Assembly (NCBI GenBank): GCA_021772355.1
Contig: JAJFMB010000062.1
Location: 1-10,759 of the forward strand
Origin: Chlamydiota bacterium
GTDB taxonomy: Bacteria > Chlamydiota > Chlamydiia > Chlamydiales > JAJFMB01
Direction: 5' to 3'
DNA: 10,759 nt
In this document: positions 1 to 6,648 of the stretch, one piece after another
How the letters are laid out: each line of letters opens with the position of its first letter
Numbering within the stretch: the first letter of the stretch is position 1
The notes under the pieces: generated by a model
Told to the model about the DNA's origin: nothing
Database searches by the model: none
What the model saw: the letters and a program-made list of their open reading frames with translations, nothing else
Position numbers and translations under genes: made by a program

Positions 1-136
1 GTTTTTTTACGTTTTCCAGCTCGAGTAGGGGAAGAAGATTCGGGATGATTACATTCTTATGATAGTAGTGCCCCTCTTTTCCAACAATTTTATCGTACCA
101 TTTCTCTACGGGTTCCCACGATGTTTTCTTTTTCAT
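1..136 (-). CDS. class I SAM-dependent methyltransferase, N-terminal fragment (runs off window)
   Basis: Only the first 45 codons are present; the gene continues beyond base 1. The protein starts MKKKTSWEPVEKWYDK and continues with a G-K-E-G-H-Y-Y-H-K stretch and a V-I-I-P-N-L-L-P-L-L helix. From memory, this 'WxPVxxWYxxxVGxxGHYYHxxVIxP' opening is found at the start of a class I SAM-dependent methyltransferase family that includes chlamydial members. The SAM-binding motifs lie outside the window, so the substrate is unknown. Its ATG overlaps the TGA of the upstream Nudix gene (ATGA, bases 133-136). That overlap supports both the start and translation from one mRNA by re-initiation. The family call is moderately sure; the presence of a coding start is surer. 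Confidence 0.6.
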   Translation of the reverse strand, partial: MKKKTSWEPVEKWYDKIVGKEGHYYHKNVIIPNLLPLLELENVKK

Positions 137-684
137 AACGCTAACCTGTTGCGGTAATAGAGTAATGTGAGAAGTGTTTTGCTGTCACAAATCTCTCCAT
201 TTTGAATCATCTCAAGTATTTTATTCCAAGGGACTGTCTCTACGGTGATTTTCTCGGAGTCATCCAGGCTTTGTCCGACCTCTTTTAATCCTTCAGCTAC
301 ATAGACATACATGATTTCGTTGCAGATACCTGGACCGACATAATAAGAGAGCAGAGGGGAGATCTTTTCTGCCTCGTATCCTGTCTCTTCTATAAGCTCG
401 CGATAAGCTGTTTTGTCGTGAGGCTCATCTAACTCAATTGTGCCGGCGGGAAGCTCCCATAGGGTTTTGCCCACAGAAAATCGTTCGTTTTTAATCATCA
501 CCACTTGATCCTCAAGCAGAGGGAGTATGACAACAGCGCCGGGGTGGGAAATAAATTCTTTTTTAACGCTTTTTCCGCTCTTTGCCTGCACTTCCAACGC
601 ATGGACATCAAAGCGCGTACCTTTATAGACTTTTTTAGAGTTTTTTAGGGGCTGTTGGTAATCGGCGTCATTTAAGTTTTTCAT
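133..684 (-). CDS. Nudix hydrolase, ADP-ribose pyrophosphatase-like
   Basis: This 183-aa cytoplasmic hydrolase probably cleaves a nucleoside diphosphate-X compound such as ADP-ribose. The Nudix box GX5EX7REUXEEXGU is complete at residues 81-103: G81, E87, then R95-E96-L-I-E99-E100-T-G102-Y. The two glutamates of the REUXEE core that bind the metal are therefore intact. Ahead of it, residues 50-80 give the usual beta-strand core ending in WELPAG. Behind it, SYYVGPGICNE (about 113-123) lies where ADP-ribose pyrophosphatases carry their substrate loop; this is the reason for preferring that subfamily. The length is normal. A GAG-containing site precedes the ATG on the minus strand (ATGAGAATTTAATG). 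The gene is first of an apparent operon with the methyltransferase downstream (4-nt overlap) and is divergent from the DUF423 gene. Exact substrate specificity is not provable from sequence. Confidence 0.88.
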   Translation of the reverse strand: MKNLNDADYQQPLKNSKKVYKGTRFDVHALEVQAKSGKSVKKEFISHPGAVVILPLLEDQVVMIKNERFSVGKTLWELPAGTIELDEPHDKTAYRELIEETGYEAEKISPLLSYYVGPGICNEIMYVYVAEGLKEVGQSLDDSEKITVETVPWNKILEMIQNGEICDSKTLLTLLYYRNRLAL

Positions 685-693
685 TAAATTCTC

Positions 694-722
694 ATGGCAT
701 TATTTCACTACAATTGTGTAAT
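694..722 (+). promoter_or_regulatory. possible sigma-70-type promoter for the DUF423-rlmI transcript
   Basis: ATGGCA at 694-699 (4 of 6 to the -35 consensus) and TGTAAT at 717-722 (5 of 6 to TATAAT) are separated by 17 bases. A start near 729 would leave a short leader containing the AGGAGA site. The short divergent spacer 685-751 must hold promoters in both directions if both flanking genes are expressed. The assignment rests on consensus matching by eye only. Confidence 0.33.
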
Positions 723-740
723 GTTTTTCGATTGATGTCC

Positions 741-746
741 AGGAGA
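741..746 (+). promoter_or_regulatory. ribosome binding site of the DUF423 gene
   Basis: AGGAGA lies five bases before the ATG at 752 and fixes that start. Confidence 0.75.
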
Positions 747-751
747 TTGCC

Positions 752-1129
752 ATGTTATTCATACAGAAAATATTTTTTATTATAGGGTCTGCGGGGGCTT
801 TTTTGGGAATTGTTGCCGGAGCTTTCGGTTCGCATTTACTCAAGCATAAGTACCAAACAGAAACACTCGATGTCTACGAGGTTGCTGTGCGTTATCAAAT
901 GTATCACGCACTAGCTTTTTTGGCAGTGGCGTGGGCTTGTGGTGTGTTTTCCAGTCCTTTAGTTCCTATGTCCGGTTGGATTCTTTTGGCAGGGATCTTA
1001 ATTTTTTCCGGAAGTTTATATCTCTATGTATTTAGCGGTGCGCGTTTTTGGGGTGCCATTACACCAATCGGAGGGGTGATTCTACTCTTAGGATGGCTTT
1101 GCTTAGCAATTGGGGTTGGAAAAAGTTGA
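752..1129 (+). CDS. DUF423 family small membrane protein
   Basis: This is a 125-aa integral inner-membrane protein of the DUF423 (YgdD-type) family, whose function is not established. Four hydrophobic segments are visible at roughly residues 5-25, 48-67, 72-94 and 99-122. Residues 12-28 carry the family's typical start, with G-A-F-L-G-I-V-A-G-A-F-G-S-H running from the first helix into a short basic loop (H-L-L-K-H-K). A second recognisable element is the Y-Q-M-Y-H-A-L-A stretch at about 48-55. Length matches the family. The gene is well placed behind an AGGAGA site. It ends in a TGA that overlaps the probable TTG start of the methyltransferase that follows, so the two are likely co-translated. 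No enzymatic residues are known for this family. Confidence 0.85.
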   Translation: MLFIQKIFFIIGSAGAFLGIVAGAFGSHLLKHKYQTETLDVYEVAVRYQMYHALAFLAVAWACGVFSSPLVPMSGWILLAGILIFSGSLYLYVFSGARFWGAITPIGGVILLLGWLCLAIGVGKS

Positions 1130-2292
1130 AAAAAACTGCAGTTGTTCTAAAGTCTGGCCGTGAGAAAGCTGTGCTGCAAAGGCATCATTGGATTTTTTCC
1201 GGTGCCATCGCATCCCTTCCTTCTTTTGAGGATGGGGATATTCTCCCTGTTTACAGCCATAGTGAGAAACTTCTTGGATTTGGTTATTTTAATCGCAAAT
1301 CGCAAATTATCGGACGTATGATTAGCTTTGGCGAGGAGGATCCTTTCCTCGCTTTGCAGCGGAACATCGATGAAGCTATTGCTTTACGTCAGTCTCTTTT
1401 TAATGAAGAGATTACCAACGCGTATCGACTGATTAATGGTGAGGGCGATGGTATCCCCGGGTTGATTGTGGACAAGTATGCTGATGTCTTAGTGATGCAG
1501 ATCAGCGCACTTGGCATGGACTGTTTGCGTGAGAAAGTTATAGAGATGCTCGTCAAAACACTCAAACCACGCGCCTTATACGAAAAATCACGATTACCGT
1601 CTCGCAAAGAAGAAGGGCTTAAGGAAGTTGAGGGGTTAGTTTGGGGAGAAGATTTAAGTGAGATAACGATCAAAGAAAATGGTCATAGTTTTCTCGTTTC
1701 TGTGCTTGAAGGACAGAAAACAGGTTTCTTCCTCGATCATCGCAATATGCGCAAGCAAGTGCAGGAGATGGCACATGGTAAAAAAGTACTGAACTGTTTC
1801 AGCTACACCGGCGGATTTAGCATTTATGCAGCTAAGGGGGGCGCCAAGAGCGTGACAAATGTCGATAGCTCTGAGCAGGCTCTGGAAATTGCCCGCAAAA
1901 ATACCGAACTTAACCACATAGATAAACAAAAATTTGTGTGCCAGGACGCCTTCCGCTTTTTAGAGGAGGATTCACTTGAGTATGACCTCGTGATTCTCGA
2001 CCCTCCGGCATTTGCTAAAAAGAAAAAACATATCAACCAAGCAGCAAAAGGGTATCACCAACTCAACCGCATTGCGATGCAGAAAATGCCGAGACGCTCC
2101 CTGCTCCTCACCTGTAGCTGCTCCTATTTTGTCGACACCAAACTTTTTCAACAAATCGTCTTTCAGGCTGCCCTTGAGGCAAAAAGAGAAGTTGTGATCA
2201 TCGGTCGCCATCAGCTGGCCCAGGATCATCCCATTAATCTTTTTCACCCTGAAGGAGACTACCTAAAAAGCCTCTTATTATACGTAAAATAA
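1126..2292 (+). CDS. rlmI: 23S rRNA (cytosine-C5) methyltransferase, RlmI-like
   Basis: The protein is 388 aa from the proposed TTG start at 1126. It is a SAM-dependent RNA methyltransferase of the RlmI/YccW type; the E. coli member methylates C1962 of 23S rRNA. In order there is a PUA-like RNA-binding N-terminus (KSGREKAVLQRHHWIFSGAI, about 9-28), a linking domain, and a Rossmann methyltransferase domain. Motif I is NCFSYTGGFS at about 223-232, an acidic residue follows in NVDSSEQA, motif IV is DPPAFAK from residue 292, and the catalytic-cysteine region TCSCSYF is at about 329-335. An in-frame ATG at 1048 would add 26 residues read through the DUF423 gene, unlike any RlmI N-terminus. Starting at TTG gives MKKTAVVLKSGREK, which matches the family, and a TTGA overlap with the upstream stop. 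The next gene starts 12 nt after its TAA. The exact target base is inferred from the family. Confidence 0.87.
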   Translation: MKKTAVVLKSGREKAVLQRHHWIFSGAIASLPSFEDGDILPVYSHSEKLLGFGYFNRKSQIIGRMISFGEEDPFLALQRNIDEAIALRQSLFNEEITNAYRLINGEGDGIPGLIVDKYADVLVMQISALGMDCLREKVIEMLVKTLKPRALYEKSRLPSRKEEGLKEVEGLVWGEDLSEITIKENGHSFLVSVLEGQKTGFFLDHRNMRKQVQEMAHGKKVLNCFSYTGGFSIYAAKGGAKSVTNVDSSEQALEIARKNTELNHIDKQKFVCQDAFRFLEEDSLEYDLVILDPPAFAKKKKHINQAAKGYHQLNRIAMQKMPRRSLLLTCSCSYFVDTKLFQQIVFQAALEAKREVVIIGRHQLAQDHPINLFHPEGDYLKSLLLYVK

Positions 2293-2299
2293 AGGAGAA
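2293..2299 (+). promoter_or_regulatory. ribosome binding site of the 119-aa protein gene
   Basis: AGGAGAA begins one base after the rlmI stop and five bases before the ATG at 2305. It fixes the start of the next gene and implies read-through transcription from rlmI, since only 12 bases separate the two genes. Confidence 0.7.
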
Positions 2300-2304
2300 C
2301 AACT

Positions 2305-2664
2305 ATGTTAGCACTAAGATTATGCGCAGGCGCTCTTCGTCATACCACGCCACTTGCCACGACAGCGGCTATTCGGACCTATTCAGAGAGAATCACCTGG
2401 GATATTCTTAAGTTTCCAAAAGTTTATGTCAATTCACCTCCCCCTTTAGGCTCTACTCGTAATGTGACGAGAGGGGAAATTCGCAGAGCTCCTTTTATTG
2501 ATGCAATAGCAAAGGAATTTGCGGGAAAAGAAGTTAATAAAAAAGAAGTCTCGGCTTTTATCAGGGGGTTATTAACTAATGAACCGGGTACACGTGATTC
2601 GAGAAATGCTCTTTATGGCGCTTTAATTAGAGATGTTGAAAAGAAATTTCCAAAAGAAATTTAG
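2305..2664 (+). CDS. unrecognised 119-aa protein with a mitochondrial-presequence-like N-terminus
   Basis: No known family is recognised. The first 27 residues have no acidic residue, with R5, R12, H13 and R24 spaced through a background of L, A and T; this is typical of an amphipathic mitochondrial import leader. It ends R24-T25-Y26-S27, which fits the R-3 cleavage pattern RxY|S of the mitochondrial processing peptidase. It is not a good Sec signal, because the hydrophobic run is broken by R5, R12 and H13. The remaining 92 residues contain a proline-rich patch (NSPPPLG, about 43-49) and then two or three charged helices (about 60-117) with basic C-terminal residues. The start is fixed by an AGGAG site and the gene probably rides on the rlmI transcript. 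Import into host mitochondria, presumably after type III secretion, is inference. The ORF could also be a bacterium-internal protein with a chance leader. Confidence 0.65.
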   Translation: MLALRLCAGALRHTTPLATTAAIRTYSERITWDILKFPKVYVNSPPPLGSTRNVTRGEIRRAPFIDAIAKEFAGKEVNKKEVSAFIRGLLTNEPGTRDSRNALYGALIRDVEKKFPKEI

Positions 2665-2668
2665 TTCT

Positions 2669-2686
2669 TATTATTGTTTAATAATA
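2669..2686 (+). repeat. perfect A/T-only inverted repeat before an RBS
   Basis: TATTATT (2669-2675), loop GTTT, AATAATA (2680-2686). The stem is 7 bp and entirely A-T, so it is weak. It lies between two genes and ends five bases before AGGAG. It has no G/C stem or following T-run and so is not a standard terminator. Confidence 0.45.
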
Positions 2687-2691
2687 TTTAT

Positions 2692-2696
2692 AGGAG
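2692..2696 (+). promoter_or_regulatory. ribosome binding site deciding the start of the 307-aa protein
   Basis: AGGAG is followed by five A residues and ATG at 2702. It rules out the earlier in-frame ATG at 2633, which lies inside the preceding gene and lacks a comparable site. Confidence 0.75.
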
Positions 2697-2701
2697 AAAA
2701 A

Positions 2702-3625
2702 ATGCAAGTACCTGTAGGAGGAACTACCTCACTCGATCATCTGAAAGGCTTGTCTGATTGGGATCCAACGACACAAGATCTCTATGTCTTTCCCGATCAG
2801 AAACTAACAAAGATAACCCTCTCTGAAAAGAGACTTGCATCAGATGAAAATGTGCAAAAAGTGGCAAAAATTGTCGCAGAATCTTTGGAGTATCTCTATA
2901 AGGAAGCACAAAAGTATAGAGAAGCTCTATTGGATCGAAGCGCGACTCCCCATTTTAATGAAACTCGGGAGCAAATAGAGCGTTTGCAAGTCATCAATAA
3001 AGTTTGGAACGGGTGCAAGGAAAAAGTCAAAGAGCTGGCTAAGTTTGTGGAGCAAAGAGAAAATGAATTAAGTACGTGGGCTAAAACTTTTAGTCCTCCT
3101 TCTGGATACAAGAATTTATCAGAAGCGATTGAAAAAATTGAAAATGATTCTGAATTTCCTGCTTCTTTGAAATATGACGCCCACGTGACATCACAGATGG
3201 ATATTATAATGGAAATCAAAATAAAGGCTCATGATAGGCTTGCGCCCGAAAGGAGGATCTATCAAGTTTACGGTAAATCAACCACTGGTGATGTTGCAAA
3301 CGATGTTTTGTTTTTTATCTTACATCCCAGCCAACTAGGACCTGTTCAAGATTCATCAGAAATTCGTAATCGAACTGTTGAGAACAGGAAAACCACAATA
3401 AACGGTGCTACATTGGATCTCTTTGAGAGAATGCAGCCAAGAACAATTGGTTCTTTGATAGATCGCCAATCTTACCCCTATTCGAAGGCTATAGTAGGAC
3501 AAGTACTTAGTGAGATAGATCCTCATTGGTTTACTTTTCCTAGTAGATATAAAATGGATGAGTTTCAAGAAGCATATAGAAATTTTCCTGTAATCAGAAG
3601 ACCCAATCCCTATCTAGCTACTTGA
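2702..3625 (+). CDS. unrecognised 307-aa soluble protein, candidate effector
   Basis: No family is recognised. From the ATG at 2702, chosen for its AGGAG site, the protein is 307 aa with no signal peptide and no membrane segment. Residues 1-12 (MQVPVGGTTSLD) are uncharged until D12 and rich in small residues, compatible with a type III secretion signal but not proof of one. Residues about 42-130 are strongly charged and helical (K/E/A/L-rich), probably a helical bundle or short coiled coil. A P-P-S-G loop at about 132-135 then leads into a mixed C-terminal half with several aromatic and basic patches (for example F277-TFPSRYK and VIRRPNPY near the end). The gene lies 37 nt behind the presequence-bearing gene in the same direction, so the two are probably expressed together. 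Its last 8 bases overlap the convergent ribD stop. It appears more AT-rich than neighbouring housekeeping genes, as judged by eye. Confidence 0.7.
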   Translation: MQVPVGGTTSLDHLKGLSDWDPTTQDLYVFPDQKLTKITLSEKRLASDENVQKVAKIVAESLEYLYKEAQKYREALLDRSATPHFNETREQIERLQVINKVWNGCKEKVKELAKFVEQRENELSTWAKTFSPPSGYKNLSEAIEKIENDSEFPASLKYDAHVTSQMDIIMEIKIKAHDRLAPERRIYQVYGKSTTGDVANDVLFFILHPSQLGPVQDSSEIRNRTVENRKTTINGATLDLFERMQPRTIGSLIDRQSYPYSKAIVGQVLSEIDPHWFTFPSRYKMDEFQEAYRNFPVIRRPNPYLAT

Positions 3626-4682
3626 TTAGGTACTCCGCTCGGATGCACTCACCAATTTGCTTGATTCCGTATAGCCTCAGGTGAGGAGCGTCGGCCAGAG
3701 TGTTGATAGACATTCCCTGGAAAAGGGAGAGACCTTTATCTCCTAAAATACGGGGGCCGAAATAAAGCACTAGGCTGTCGACGAAGGGAGACTGTATGAC
3801 GCTTCCAAGAAGTGTCGCTCCTCCCTCGATCATCACTTGGATAATTCCCCTCTTCCCAAGGTGATTCATGACTTCTTCTAGGTCGACTCCTTGGGATGAT
3901 GGAGAAACGATGATGGTTTCCACTTGGGGTGCTGGATGTGGTTTTGTTGTAAACACCACTGTTGGCGCAAGAGAGGTGTCAAAGAGCGGACCTGTATGCG
4001 GCACTCTTCCGAAGCTATCTAAAACAACTCTTAAGGGTTGTTGTGAGGGTAATGGGCCATTTCGTACAGTTAATCGTGGTTGATCGTGCAAGGCAGTCCC
4101 TGCACCGACGATGATGGCTTGTGATTCGGCGCGTATGCGATGAGCATCGCCTCTTGCAGCTTCACAGGTTATCCATTGCGAGGTGTTGTCGGCGGCAGCT
4201 GTTCTCCCGTCGAGGCTTATGGCGGCTTTGACCACACAATAGGGTCTTCCGGTGCGGCGATGATGCAGATAGGGGGCAAGAGATTCAGTTCCACTCTTTT
4301 TCTGAATCCCCATTGTGACACCGATGCCGGCATTTTTGAGGAGAGCGCAACCTTTACCACTGACGTTGCTATCGGGGTCGCTCACGGCGATATAGACATG
4401 AGATACTTTGGCGTCAATAAGCGCTTGAGCACAGGGCGGTGTGCGCCCAAAGTGACTACACGGCTCAAGCGTTGAATACACCGTAGCACCTTCGGCATTT
4501 TTGCCGGCTTGTTTTAGTGCATTAACTTCAGCATGCGGCTCTCCCGCCTTGTGGTGATACCCCTCTCCAATGATATGACCATCTTTTACGATCACACACC
4601 CCACCCAAGGATTTGGCGGTGCGGTGATTCTTCCTTTCTCACCTAAAGCAATGGCTCGAGCCATCAGGGAGTCATGTGGCAT
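3618..4682 (-). CDS. ribD: bifunctional riboflavin biosynthesis protein RibD (deaminase/reductase)
   Basis: This 354-aa cytosolic enzyme deaminates the GTP-derived diaminopyrimidine and then reduces its ribosyl side chain, both steps on the way to riboflavin. The N-terminal deaminase domain (about 1-145) has the zinc site H50-A-E52 (E52 the proton shuttle) with C75 and C84 in PCSHFGRTPPC. The C-terminal NADPH reductase domain (about 146-354) shows VKAAISLDGRTA (151-162), the Q-W-I-T stretch at 169-172, IIVGAGTALHDQP (190-202) and IEGGATLLGS (285-294). Both domains are complete and the length is normal. The ATG lies inside the end of acs (11-nt overlap) with no clear Shine-Dalgarno site, so translation is probably coupled to acs. 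An internal Met7 is a less likely start. No other rib gene and no FMN riboswitch is seen here. Confidence 0.95.
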   Translation of the reverse strand: MPHDSLMARAIALGEKGRITAPPNPWVGCVIVKDGHIIGEGYHHKAGEPHAEVNALKQAGKNAEGATVYSTLEPCSHFGRTPPCAQALIDAKVSHVYIAVSDPDSNVSGKGCALLKNAGIGVTMGIQKKSGTESLAPYLHHRRTGRPYCVVKAAISLDGRTAAADNTSQWITCEAARGDAHRIRAESQAIIVGAGTALHDQPRLTVRNGPLPSQQPLRVVLDSFGRVPHTGPLFDTSLAPTVVFTTKPHPAPQVETIIVSPSSQGVDLEEVMNHLGKRGIIQVMIEGGATLLGSVIQSPFVDSLVLYFGPRILGDKGLSLFQGMSINTLADAPHLRLYGIKQIGECIRAEYLIK

Positions 4683-6648
4683 CTTTTAATAGTTGGTTGA
4701 TGATTTGTGGATCGGCAAGCGTGCTAATGTCGCCTAAATCCTCTGTTTGCTTGGCGACAATTTTGCGCAAAATGCGTCGCATGATCTTTCCTGAGCGTGT
4801 TTTGGGAAGTCCCGGCGTAAATTGTATTGTTTCAGGTACGGCGATAGGGCCAATTTCTTGACGCACGTGTTTTCTTAGTTCCGTCATCAAATCATCCGAG
4901 GGTTCAGCATCATGGCGCAAAATAACAAAGGCGTATAGCGACTGCCCTTTAATTTCGTGCGGACAAGGGACCACTGCAGCTTCTGAAACAGCGGGGTGGC
5001 TGACGAGAGCACTTTCCACTTCGGCTGTGCCGATGCGATGCCCTGAAACATTGACAACATCATCGATGCGGCCAAGCAGCCAATAGTCGCCATCAACGTC
5101 TTTAACACTACTATCACCAGTAAAATAAACGTCTGGAAAGTGATTGAAATAGGTGTTGATGAAGAGGTCGTGATCTCCCCAAGTCGAACGTGCGATGCCC
5201 GGCCAGGGCTTTTTGATACACAGGCTACCCCCCTCTTCAGGTTGGCATTCTGTACCATCATCGCGCAAGATAAGCGGCTCGACACCAAAGAAAGGGCGTG
5301 AAGCGCTGCCCGGCTTTAAAGGGTGACAGCCTGGAAGAGGCGCAATCATAATGCCTCCTGTTTCTGTTTGCCACCAGGTGTCGACGATGGGACAGCTTTC
5401 ATGACCAATGTTCTCATGATACCACATCCACGCTTCGGGATTGATCGGCTCGCCTACGGTTCCTAAAATGCGTAATGAGTCCAACTTGTATTTTTCGGGG
5501 AACTCCTCACCTTTTGCAATCAAAGCGCGAATGGCAGTGGGAGCGGTGTAGAAAACTGAAACGCGGTACTTGTCTACGATATTCCAAAAACGGCCCGGAT
5601 CGGGGTAGGTGGGGATCCCTTCGAACATAACAGAGGTTGTGCCATTGGCAAGCGGTCCATAGACAATGTAACTGTGTCCTGTCACCCACCCAATATCTGC
5701 AGTGCACCAGTAAGTGTCACTCTTTTGGATGTCAAAGATGTATTTGTGTGTTAGCGAGGCGTGCAGTAAGTATCCCGCTTGCGTGTGCATCACCCCTTTT
5801 GGCATGGCCGTAGAACCTGAGGTATAAAGAATGAACAGCGGATCTTCAGCATCCATTATTTCGGGCGGACACTCATCAGAGCACTCTGTGATTTGTTCGT
5901 GAACCCAATGATCTCTTTGATCTTTCATGGCGCACTCTTGGTCCGCTGTTTTAACGACCAAAACAGATTCGATAGAAGGTGTTTTCTGCAACGCTTCATC
6001 TGCTATATTCTTGAAGTAAATTGGCTTCCCCCCGCGATAGGAGAGGTTTGATGTGATAAGTATTTTGCACGATGAATCGTTGATGCGATGAGATAGGGAA
6101 TCGGCACTAAATCCACCAAAGACGATGGAGTGAATGGCTCCGATGCGGGCACATGCGAGCATTGCTATTTGCAGTTCCGGAACCATTGGAAGGTAGATGC
6201 AGACGCGATCTCCTTTTTTGATGCCATGAGCTTTTAGTAAATTAGCAAACCGGCACACCTCATGATATAGCTCAGTAAATGTGAGCTGCCTCACATCATT
6301 TTCTTCATCACCTTGCCAATAGAAGGCAACTTTATCTTTGACATCTGTCTTCAGGTGACGATCGAGACAATTGACGGTAAGATTGATTTTTCCATCGGCA
6401 AACCAAGTGTGGCTAACGTCTCTTTTCTGTGTGTCCCATGAGTATTCTAGCGCTTTAGTCGGCGGCTGATACCACTCCAAGGTTTTGGCCTGTTCTAGCC
6501 AAAAAGTTTCAGGCTCATCTATTGAGCGCTTGTACATCTCAGCGTAGTGGCTGAGGTTTTTGATGTGTGCGTTTTCCGCAAAAGCTCGTGGAGGAAAAAA
6601 GACCCGTTTTTCACGGAGTAGATGATCGACTGTGCTGCTCTTTTTCAT
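4672..6648 (-). CDS. acs: acetyl-CoA synthetase (AMP-forming)
   Basis: The 658-aa enzyme activates acetate with ATP and CoA through acetyl-AMP. The N-terminal ACAS domain (about 30-85: YAEMYKRSIDEPETFW) is followed by the AMP-binding domain, with FGGFSADSL (177-185), a P-loop at 275-285, the acetate-pocket region TWWQTETGG (424-432, tryptophans present) and YFTGD (508-512). The mobile C-terminal domain follows the hinge at GRIDD (526-530) and ends with PKTRSGKIMRRI, whose K621 corresponds to the catalytic lysine that protein acetylation switches off in other bacteria. One oddity is that the P-loop reads TSGSTAMPKG where most family members have TSGSTGKPKG. Length is normal, so the ATG at 6648 is right although it overlaps the upstream DUF1499 gene by 38 nt. 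A GAGTG stretch precedes it. The gene lies between the DUF1499 gene and ribD in one operon. Confidence 0.95.
   Translation of the reverse strand: MKKSSTVDHLLREKRVFFPPRAFAENAHIKNLSHYAEMYKRSIDEPETFWLEQAKTLEWYQPPTKALEYSWDTQKRDVSHTWFADGKINLTVNCLDRHLKTDVKDKVAFYWQGDEENDVRQLTFTELYHEVCRFANLLKAHGIKKGDRVCIYLPMVPELQIAMLACARIGAIHSIVFGGFSADSLSHRINDSSCKILITSNLSYRGGKPIYFKNIADEALQKTPSIESVLVVKTADQECAMKDQRDHWVHEQITECSDECPPEIMDAEDPLFILYTSGSTAMPKGVMHTQAGYLLHASLTHKYIFDIQKSDTYWCTADIGWVTGHSYIVYGPLANGTTSVMFEGIPTYPDPGRFWNIVDKYRVSVFYTAPTAIRALIAKGEEFPEKYKLDSLRILGTVGEPINPEAWMWYHENIGHESCPIVDTWWQTETGGIMIAPLPGCHPLKPGSASRPFFGVEPLILRDDGTECQPEEGGSLCIKKPWPGIARSTWGDHDLFINTYFNHFPDVYFTGDSSVKDVDGDYWLLGRIDDVVNVSGHRIGTAEVESALVSHPAVSEAAVVPCPHEIKGQSLYAFVILRHDAEPSDDLMTELRKHVRQEIGPIAVPETIQFTPGLPKTRSGKIMRRILRKIVAKQTEDLGDISTLADPQIINQLLKDAT

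Noticed and set aside
1048..1125. ATG-initiated extension of rlmI inside the DUF423 gene
   Set aside because: The 26 extra residues do not resemble RlmI N-termini, and the GGAGG at 1070-1074 is out of range for the ATG at 1093.
2305..2370. Sec signal peptide on the 119-aa protein
   Set aside because: There is no continuous hydrophobic core; R5, R12 and H13 interrupt it, and a presequence fits better.
2633..2701. Upstream ATG for the 307-aa protein
   Set aside because: It lies in the 119-aa gene and has no ribosome site; the ATG at 2702 has AGGAG at ideal distance.
3868..4475. Plus-strand ORFs opposite ribD
   Set aside because: They are shadows of ribD, which has a full set of family motifs; the products have no recognisable features.
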